A stretch of 64,000 bases of DNA from Massilia violaceinigra. GTDB taxonomy: Bacteria; Pseudomonadota; Gammaproteobacteria; Burkholderiales; Burkholderiaceae_D. The position numbers were made by a program, and so were the translations under genes. The stretch spans positions 7,006,001-7,070,000 of the forward strand of contig NZ_CP024608.1 in assembly GCF_002752675.1 (NCBI RefSeq), in the 5' to 3' direction. This document shows, piece by piece, positions 57,599 to 64,000 of the stretch; within the stretch, counting starts at the first letter, position 1; each line of letters starts with the position of its first letter. A model generated the notes under the pieces. It had not been told where the DNA came from and searched no databases. It saw nothing but the letters and a program-made list of their open reading frames with translations.

Positions 57599-60466
57599 AT
57601 GTCCACGATCCTGATCGTCGACGACCGGCCCTCGAACCGGCGCTACCTGAGCGCCCTGCTCGGCCACACCGGCCATCGCCTGCTCGAAGCCTATGACGGC
57701 GCGCACGCGCTGGCCCAGGTGCGCACCGAGCGGCCCGACCTGATCATCACCGATATCCTGATGCCGGCCATGGACGGCTACGAATTCGTGCAGCAGCTGC
57801 GCGCCGACCCGGAACTGGCCGCCACCCGCGTGATCTTTTACTCGGCCATCTACGCCGTGAGCGAAACGACCGCGCTGGCGCGCAGCTGCGGCGTGACGCG
57901 GGTGCTGGCCAAGCCGGCCGACCCGGAAGACATCCTGGCCGCGGTGCATGGCGAACTGGGACTGTCCGGCAGCGCCGGCATGCACGACCAGGGTCCGCCA
58001 CCGGACGACGGCGCGCCAGTCCTGAGCGCGGACCTGGGCAGCAGCATCGACGACGCGCTGGTGTCGGCGCGCCAGGCGCTCGGCGCCCTCTTGCAGCGCC
58101 ATGGCGCCACGGATGCCGCCCTCGGCGCGGACCTGAACACCCTGGTGGGGGAGCGCATGAGCGGCTTGCGCAGCCTGGCCGCGCGCCTCGGCGCCATGGA
58201 GGAAATGAGCCTGCGCCTGACCGGCGAGCGCAATGCCGACGCGATGATCGGCGTATTCCTGCAGGCCGCCGGCGCCATCCTGGACGCCGACTGCGTGGCC
58301 GTGTGCCTGCTCGACAGCGGCGAACAGCGCGTGCGCCACCTGGCCGCGCGCGGGGTCGACAGCGCGCTGCTGGCCGGACGCGCGCTCGATACGCGCCAGT
58401 TGCCCGGCACCCTGCTCCAGCAGCCCCTGGCGCTGCGCCTGCAGGACGGCGCGGCGCTGCCCGAGGGCCATCCGGCGGTGGACGGTTTCCTGGGCCTGGC
58501 GATCCGCGACCGCAACCACCTGTACGGCTGGATGTACTGCGCCCGCGCGCCGGGCGCGACGCCGTTCAGCCACGAAGATGAACGCATCGGCGTGACCCTC
58601 GGCGCCCAGCTGGCGGTAGCCTACGAAAACCTCGGCCTGTACGAAGTGGTGCAGCGCCACGCCGCCCAGTTGCAGCTGGAAGCGGCCGCGCGCCTGCAGG
58701 CCGACCGCGCCCTGCGCGACAGCGAACAGCGCCTGCGCCTGTCGGCCCGCATCCTCGAGAGCACGCAGGAAAGCATCATGATGACCGATGCGCAGGGCGC
58801 CATCATCGCGGTCAACCCGGCCTTCGAGCACATTACCGGCTACAGCGAAGCGGAGGTGGTGGGCCGCAATCCGCGCCTGCTGCAGTCGGGCCGCCACGAC
58901 AGTGCGTTTTACCGCGCCATCTGGGCCAGCTTGACCGCCAGCGGCCAGTGGCGCGGCGAAATCACCAACCGGCGCAAGAACGGCCAGGTGTACCCGGAGC
59001 GGATCAGCATCAACGCCGTGCGCGGGGCAAACGGCGCGGTCGACGCGTATGTATCAGTATCGAGCGACATCAGCGCGCTCAAGGCCGCCCATCACCAGGT
59101 CGACTTCCTGAGCAACCACGATCCATTGACCCTGCTGCCGAACCGCTCGGTGCTGGTCGACCGCATGCAGCAGGCGATCGCCTCGGCGCGCCACGGCGAC
59201 CGCCAGATCGCCCTGCTGCTGTTTAATATCGACCGCCTGCAGCGCATCAACGACAGCCTGGGACACGAAGCCGGCGACGCCCTGCTGCGGGAAGTGGCGC
59301 GCCGCGCCGGCATGCTGGCCGGTCCCGCCGACTCGCTGGCGCACCTGGGCAGCGACGAATTCGTGCTGCTGCTGACCGAATGCCTGGACTCGGACGCCAT
59401 CATCGTCGCGGTGCGGCGCCTGATCGACGAGATCGCGCAGCCGTTCCACGCCGACGGCCATGAACTGATCGTCACCACCAGCGTGGGCATCAGCATCTAC
59501 CCGCGCGACGGCGCCAATCCGAGCGAGCTATTGAAAGCGGCCGACGTGGCGCTGTCGCACATGAAGGATGCGGGCCGCAACGGCTTTCGCTTCTTCAAGG
59601 GCGAGATGAACGCGCACGCGCTGCGCTGGATGGCGCTGGAAACGCACCTGCGCCGCGCCATCGAACGCAACGAACTGTCGCTGCACTACCAGCCGCAGGT
59701 GGCGCTGGGCAGCGGCCGCATGTGCAGCATGGAAGCGCTGCTGCGCTGGAGCAGCCCGGAACTGGGCCAGGTCGGGCCGGGCGACTTCATCGCGCTGGCC
59801 GAAGACACGGGCCTGATCCTGCCGATCGGGAACTGGGTGATCCGCCAGGCCTGCATGCAAAACAAAGCCTGGCAGGATGCCGGCCTGCCTCCGCTGCGGG
59901 TGGCGGTGAACGTCTCGGCGCACCAGTTCACGGCCGGCACGGTGCCGGCGGTGGTGCGCGAGGCGCTGCGCGAAAGCGGCCTGGACGCGCGCTACCTGGA
60001 AATCGAACTGACCGAAAGCGTCATGATGCGCGACAGCGAAGCGGCCGAAAAACAGCTGGCCGAACTGACCGACATGGGCGTGTCGATTTCGCTCGACGAC
60101 TTCGGCACCGGCTACTCCTCGCTCGGTTACCTGTCGCGCTTCATGCTCGACAAGCTGAAAATCGACCAGAGTTTTGTCCGCAACATCATCAGCGATCCGC
60201 GCAGTGCCGCCATCGCCCAGGCCACCATCGCGCTGGCGCACGGCCTGTCGCTGACCGTGGTGGCCGAAGGCGTGGAGACAGCGGAGCAGCTGGCGTTTTT
60301 GCAGCGCATCGGCTGCGACGAGGTACAGGGCTACCTGTTCAGCCGTCCGCTGGCGGCCGACGCGATGGCGCTGCTGATGGCATCGGATGCGCGCCTGGCG
60401 CTGCCGCCTCCGCTACCCGCGTCGCTACCCGGGTCGCTACCCGGGTCGCTACCCGCGTCCCCATAG
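57599..60466 (+). CDS. REC-GAF-PAS-GGDEF-EAL signalling protein
   Basis: 955 aa from ATG 57599 (MSTILIVDDRPSNRRYLSALL); an earlier in-frame start at 57350 adds sequence that does not fit the receiver family. Domains: receiver (about 1-120, Asp in LIITDILMPAMDGYEF), GAF (about 215-360), PAS (about 395-515, ESTQESIMMTDAQGAIIAVNPAF), GGDEF (about 525-690), EAL (about 700-940). The cyclase signature is GSDEF (HLGSDEFVLL), changed at the second glycine, and FNIDRLQRIND replaces the usual FxDLDxFKxIND. Cyclase activity is therefore doubtful. EAL motifs are complete ([40 protein letters not shown]), so it is probably a phosphodiesterase. It ends in a short Leu-Pro-Gly/Ala-Ser repeat tail. Confidence 0.9.
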   Translation: MSTILIVDDRPSNRRYLSALLGHTGHRLLEAYDGAHALAQVRTERPDLIITDILMPAMDGYEFVQQLRADPELAATRVIFYSAIYAVSETTALARSCGVTRVLAKPADPEDILAAVHGELGLSGSAGMHDQGPPPDDGAPVLSADLGSSIDDALVSARQALGALLQRHGATDAALGADLNTLVGERMSGLRSLAARLGAMEEMSLRLTGERNADAMIGVFLQAAGAILDADCVAVCLLDSGEQRVRHLAARGVDSALLAGRALDTRQLPGTLLQQPLALRLQDGAALPEGHPAVDGFLGLAIRDRNHLYGWMYCARAPGATPFSHEDERIGVTLGAQLAVAYENLGLYEVVQRHAAQLQLEAAARLQADRALRDSEQRLRLSARILESTQESIMMTDAQGAIIAVNPAFEHITGYSEAEVVGRNPRLLQSGRHDSAFYRAIWASLTASGQWRGEITNRRKNGQVYPERISINAVRGANGAVDAYVSVSSDISALKAAHHQVDFLSNHDPLTLLPNRSVLVDRMQQAIASARHGDRQIALLLFNIDRLQRINDSLGHEAGDALLREVARRAGMLAGPADSLAHLGSDEFVLLLTECLDSDAIIVAVRRLIDEIAQPFHADGHELIVTTSVGISIYPRDGANPSELLKAADVALSHMKDAGRNGFRFFKGEMNAHALRWMALETHLRRAIERNELSLHYQPQVALGSGRMCSMEALLRWSSPELGQVGPGDFIALAEDTGLILPIGNWVIRQACMQNKAWQDAGLPPLRVAVNVSAHQFTAGTVPAVVREALRESGLDARYLEIELTESVMMRDSEAAEKQLAELTDMGVSISLDDFGTGYSSLGYLSRFMLDKLKIDQSFVRNIISDPRSAAIAQATIALAHGLSLTVVAEGVETAEQLAFLQRIGCDEVQGYLFSRPLAADAMALLMASDARLALPPPLPASLPGSLPGSLPASP
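60411..60458 (+). repeat. Four 12-bp repeats encoding LPAS/LPGS at the C-terminus of the EAL protein
   Basis: CGCTACCCG(C/G)GT is repeated four times in frame, giving LPAS-LPGS-LPGS-LPAS before the stop. Slippage here would change tail length in steps of four residues. Confidence 0.75.
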
Positions 60467-60508
60467 GAGTAGAATCCGCGCTCCACCAATAGAATTGCAG
60501 AGACGCCG

Positions 60509-63325
60509 ATGACCAAGTATTTCGTTCGATCCGCCTGTGCGGCCACCCTCCTGCTGGCGTGCGTTATCGGCGCCCAGGCCGCCATCAAGCTGGACGACGC
60601 GATACCGGTAGGGCCGCAGGTCAAGGTGGGCAAGCTGGCCAACGGGCTGACCTACTACATCCAGAAAAACGCCAGGCCCGAGAAAAAACTCGAACTGCGC
60701 CTGGTCGTCAAGGCCGGCTCGATCCTGGAGGACGAGGACCAGCAAGGCCTGGCCCACTTCACCGAGCACATGGCCTTCAACGGCTCGACCAACTTCAAGA
60801 AACACGAACTGATCTCGTACCTGCAATCGATCGGCGTCAAGTTCGGCGCCGACCTCAATGCCTACACCAGCTTCGACGAGACGGTGTACATCCTGCCCAT
60901 CCCGACCGACAACCGCGACAACATCGACAAGGGCTTCCTGGTGCTGCAGGACTGGGCGGGCGGGCTGACCATGAACGCGGCCGACATCGACAAGGAACGC
61001 GGCATCATCCTGGAAGAACTGCGCCTGGGCAAAGGCGCCAACGACCGCATGCAGAAGGTGCTCATTCCAAAGCTGTACAACGGCTCGCAGTACGCCCGGC
61101 GCCTGCCGATCGGGCAGGAACACATCATCAAGGACTTCAAGCACGAGACCATCCGGCGCTTCTACAAGGACTGGTACCGGCCCGACCTGATGGCGGTGGT
61201 GGTGGTGGGCGACATCGACCCGCTTGATGCCGAGCGGCGCATCCAACAGCATTTCGGACAGCTGAAAAACCCGGCCAACCCGCGCGCGCGCACCTACGCC
61301 GCCATTCCCACGCGCGCCCACACCGAGGCGCTGGTCGTGACCGACAAGGAAGCGACATCCAACGCGCTGCTGATCCGCTATCCGGTGAAGGAAGCGATCG
61401 ACAAGGGCACCTTCGGCGCCTACCGCGAGAAGCTGGTCGAGGCGCTGTTTACCGGCATGCTGGGCCAGCGCATGCAGGAACTGGCGCAGCAGGCCGACCC
61501 GCCGTTCATCGCCGGCAGCAGCTCGGTGGGCAAACTCACCCCGCGCTACACGTCGTTCAATGCCTTCGCCGCGCTCGGCAAGGGCGGCGCCACGCCGGCC
61601 ATCGAGGCGCTGGTGCAGGAAAACGCGCGCACGCGCCAGTTCGGCTTCAGCGCCCAGGAATTCGAGCGCGCCCGCAAGAACATGATGCGCCAATACGAAC
61701 TGGCCTACAACGAACGTGACAAGACCGACTCGGGCAGCTACGTCGGCGAATACGTGCGCAACTTCCTCGAGCAGGAAAGCATTCCCGGCATCGAAAACGA
61801 ATACGCCTACGTGCGCGAGCTGCTGCCGGCGATCACCCTCGACGAGATGAACGGCTACGCGCGCGCCACCATTCCAGCCGCCTCGGCCAAGCTGGTGGTG
61901 TACACGGGCAGCACCAAGAACGATATTCCGGTGCCGACCAGCGCCCAGCTGCTGGCCGCGGTGGCCGCGGCCGAAAAAGTGACGGTGCGCGCGCTGGAGC
62001 AAAAGACGCTGGCCACGGAGCTGATGGACAAGCCGCCGGCGGGAGGCAGCATCGTCGCGCAGAGCGAAGACAAGGCGCTGGGGCTGACCAGGCTGACCCT
62101 GTCGAACGGCGTGAAAGTGATCCTCAAGCCGACCGACTTTCGCAACGACCAGGTGCTCATGAGCGCGGCGCGTTTCGGCGGCCAGACCCTGTTCGGCGAG
62201 GCCGACATCATCAACGCGCGCTACGCGAATGGGGTGGTGGGGACGATGGGGCTGAAGGATCACTCGCCGCTCGACCTGCAAAAGATCTTGGCGGGCAAGG
62301 CCGCCACGGTCAGCGTCACGCTGGGGAACCATGTGGACGGCATCACCGGCAGCACCGCCAACGACGACATGGAAACCATGCTGCAGCTGCTGTACCTGCG
62401 CATGACGGGCGTGCGGCGCGACGAAGGCCTGTACAAGTCCTTCGTCGGCAAGCAGGTCGAAGCGGCGCGCAACGCGATGGCGCAGCCGGAATCGGTGTTT
62501 CGCGACACGCTGGTGAGCACCCTGTATCAAAACCATCCGCGTGTGAGCCGCACGGCGCGCCCGAGCGACTTCGACAAGCTCGATCTGGAGCGCGCGCTGG
62601 CGGTCTACCGCGCGCGCTTCTTCAGCGCCAAGGACATGACCTTCATTTTCGTGGGCAGTTTTGACATGGCCAAGGTCAAGCCGCTGCTGGCCACTTACCT
62701 GGGCGCGCTGCCGGTGGGCGAGATCGAGATCGGCTACAAGGATGCCGGCGTGCGTCCGGTGCGCGGGGTGGTGAAGAAGGACGTGCGCGTCGGGTCCGAG
62801 GCCAAGAGCAGCGTGTCGCTCAACTTCAGCGGCGAGGCGCCGTATTCGGACGACGAAGCGATGCGCTTCCAGGCGATGCTGGAAGTGATCAACATCCGGA
62901 TCACCGACATCCTGCGCGAAAAGCTGGCCCTGATTTACGGCGGCGGCATGAGCGGCAGCTTGAGCAAATACCCGTACGAGAATTACCTGATCACGGCCTC
63001 GCTGCCGACCGGGCCGGCCAATGTGGACAAGGTGATCGCCGCCGCGATGGCCGAAATTGCGCGCATGAAGGAGCAAGGACCTGATCTCGCGGACCTGAAC
63101 AAGGTCAAGCAGAACTGGCTGCAGAACCACCAGAAATCGCTGCGCGAGAACGGTTACTGGGTCAACCGCCTGCAAGCGGCCGAGCTGCAGGGGAACGATC
63201 CGCACGAGATCCTGGCGTATCCGAAAAAGGTGGACGCCATCACGCCGGAACAGCTCAAGCAAGCCGCGCGGCGCTACTTCGACATGAACAACTACGTGCA
63301 GCTGGTGCTGTATCCGGAAAAATAA
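60509..63325 (+). CDS. M16 family zinc metallopeptidase (pitrilysin-like)
   Basis: 938 aa with a Sec signal peptide (MTKYFVRSACAATLLLACVIGAQA). The inverted zinc motif HFTEH (His83, Glu86, His87) is followed by the distal acidic helix ERGIILEELRLGKG, which supplies the third ligand. The two-half M16 structure is complete: a second M16 domain begins around LTLSNGVKVILKPTDFRNDQV, and peptidase_M16_C segments include KDWYRPDLMAVVVVGDIDP and FIFVGSFDMAKVKPLL. It is predicted to be periplasmic and to degrade small unfolded peptides. It follows the EAL gene by 42 bases but with different function, so shared transcription is uncertain. It converges with the S9 peptidase gene. Confidence 0.94.
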   Translation: MTKYFVRSACAATLLLACVIGAQAAIKLDDAIPVGPQVKVGKLANGLTYYIQKNARPEKKLELRLVVKAGSILEDEDQQGLAHFTEHMAFNGSTNFKKHELISYLQSIGVKFGADLNAYTSFDETVYILPIPTDNRDNIDKGFLVLQDWAGGLTMNAADIDKERGIILEELRLGKGANDRMQKVLIPKLYNGSQYARRLPIGQEHIIKDFKHETIRRFYKDWYRPDLMAVVVVGDIDPLDAERRIQQHFGQLKNPANPRARTYAAIPTRAHTEALVVTDKEATSNALLIRYPVKEAIDKGTFGAYREKLVEALFTGMLGQRMQELAQQADPPFIAGSSSVGKLTPRYTSFNAFAALGKGGATPAIEALVQENARTRQFGFSAQEFERARKNMMRQYELAYNERDKTDSGSYVGEYVRNFLEQESIPGIENEYAYVRELLPAITLDEMNGYARATIPAASAKLVVYTGSTKNDIPVPTSAQLLAAVAAAEKVTVRALEQKTLATELMDKPPAGGSIVAQSEDKALGLTRLTLSNGVKVILKPTDFRNDQVLMSAARFGGQTLFGEADIINARYANGVVGTMGLKDHSPLDLQKILAGKAATVSVTLGNHVDGITGSTANDDMETMLQLLYLRMTGVRRDEGLYKSFVGKQVEAARNAMAQPESVFRDTLVSTLYQNHPRVSRTARPSDFDKLDLERALAVYRARFFSAKDMTFIFVGSFDMAKVKPLLATYLGALPVGEIEIGYKDAGVRPVRGVVKKDVRVGSEAKSSVSLNFSGEAPYSDDEAMRFQAMLEVINIRITDILREKLALIYGGGMSGSLSKYPYENYLITASLPTGPANVDKVIAAAMAEIARMKEQGPDLADLNKVKQNWLQNHQKSLRENGYWVNRLQAAELQGNDPHEILAYPKKVDAITPEQLKQAARRYFDMNNYVQLVLYPEK

Positions 63326-63353
63326 GCAGGGGGTGCCCAAGGCTTATTCGCGC

Positions 63354-64000
63354 TTATTTTAAATAACGCTCGAACCACCCCACCGTGCGGGCGCGCTGGT
63401 CGCGCTGGTGTTCGGGCTTGCGGATCGCGTGGCCTTCGCCATCGTAGATCACCAGCGTGGTCGGCGTGCCCATGGCGCGCAGGCCGTGCCAGAACTCCAT
63501 CGATTGCACCGCCGGCGTTTCGACGTCGCGCTCGCCCACGTAGAGCAGGGTCGGCGTCTTGGCAGCCTTGATCGATTCGATCGGCGAGGCAGCCCGGTAC
63601 ACCGCCGGGTCGTCGTAGGCCGAGGCGCCGAAGAAGGGAATCATCCACTGGTCGATGCCGTTCTGGCCGTAGTAGCTGATCCAGTTGGCGATGCCGGCGC
63701 CGGCCACCGCGGCCTTGAAGCGGTCGCTGTGCGTGACGCCCCACATGGTCATGAAGCCCCCGTAGGAGTGTCCCATCAGACCAAGGCGGCCGGCGTCCAC
63801 CGGCGCCGTCTTCACCACGGCGTCGACGCCGGCCAGGATGTCGCGCCAGTCGCCGCCGCCGAAATCGCGCTTGTTGGCGCTGCTGAAGGCAATGCCCTGG
63901 CCGAAGCTGCCGCGCGGATTGGGCAGGAACACGTAGTAACCCTTGCGCGCAAGGTCGCGCAGCAGCGGGTTGGCCTGTTCGCCGTCGGAGACGAAGCGCG
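63354..64000 (-). CDS. S9 family prolyl oligopeptidase-like peptidase, C-terminal part (5' end outside window)
   Basis: At least 215 residues of the alpha/beta-hydrolase domain are present, open to the window edge. Visible features are NPRGSFGQG, GGGDWRDILAGVDAVV, the nucleophile elbow GHSYGG, the acid in YVGERDVETP and the catalytic His in GEGHAIRKPEHQRD. These match the S9C/acylaminoacyl-peptidase type group. The upstream beta-propeller and start codon lie beyond position 64000. It converges on the M16 peptidase gene with a 28-base gap, so the two proteases are adjacent but not co-transcribed. Confidence 0.92.
   Translation of the reverse strand, partial: RFVSDGEQANPLLRDLARKGYYVFLPNPRGSFGQGIAFSSANKRDFGGGDWRDILAGVDAVVKTAPVDAGRLGLMGHSYGGFMTMWGVTHSDRFKAAVAGAGIANWISYYGQNGIDQWMIPFFGASAYDDPAVYRAASPIESIKAAKTPTLLYVGERDVETPAVQSMEFWHGLRAMGTPTTLVIYDGEGHAIRKPEHQRDQRARTVGWFERYLK

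Overview
The window is GC-rich DNA from what is most likely an Oxalobacteraceae betaproteobacterium (Massilia/Duganella/Janthinobacterium-like). This rests on base composition, on the betaproteobacterial order ffs-dnaX-ybaB-recR and rib-ribH-nusB, and on the many c-di-GMP and two-component proteins. It is an inference; no 16S rRNA lies in the window.

Positions 1-23756 hold the most unusual part: nine head-to-tail paralogues on the minus strand, all made of glycine/aspartate-rich RTX (hemolysin-type, Ca2+-binding) repeats. Six are long (about 930-953 aa, the first cut by the window edge) and three short (about 610-630 aa). Each is built from units of about 315 residues: an RTX block followed by a roughly 100-residue module resembling a type I secretion target region. 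Long members have three units, short members two. Eight of the nine have the same upstream signal, a TGGACA/TCGACA box exactly 17 nt from a CATGAT/CATCAT box. The first gene has lost it through a deletion of about 60 bp. Short members 7 and 8 are broken, by an in-frame TGA and a one-base frameshift. No secretion machinery is encoded in the window.

Positions 23975-37136 are a signalling region: a PAS-GGDEF-EAL protein coupled to a YuxH-type HDOD protein, a sensor kinase/LuxR-type regulator pair divergent from a CstA-family transporter with its YbdD partner, and a CHASE8-type hybrid kinase followed by a REC-GGDEF-EAL regulator. Next come a penicillin-acylase family protein, a small lipoprotein, a DUF2334-type deacetylase overlapping a glycosyltransferase, and a CaiB-type CoA-transferase.

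Positions 42309-46927 carry the housekeeping cluster SRP RNA-dnaX-ybaB-recR, with the CoA-transferase coupled to recR. Positions 46978-51774 carry a PAAR-Rhs polymorphic toxin with a candidate nuclease tip and a candidate immunity gene. Then come ubiD, a lytic transglycosylase, the riboflavin/NusB genes (with a RibA-like half that lacks its zinc cysteines), a REC-GAF-PAS-GGDEF-EAL protein, an M16 metallopeptidase and the C-terminal part of an S9 peptidase.
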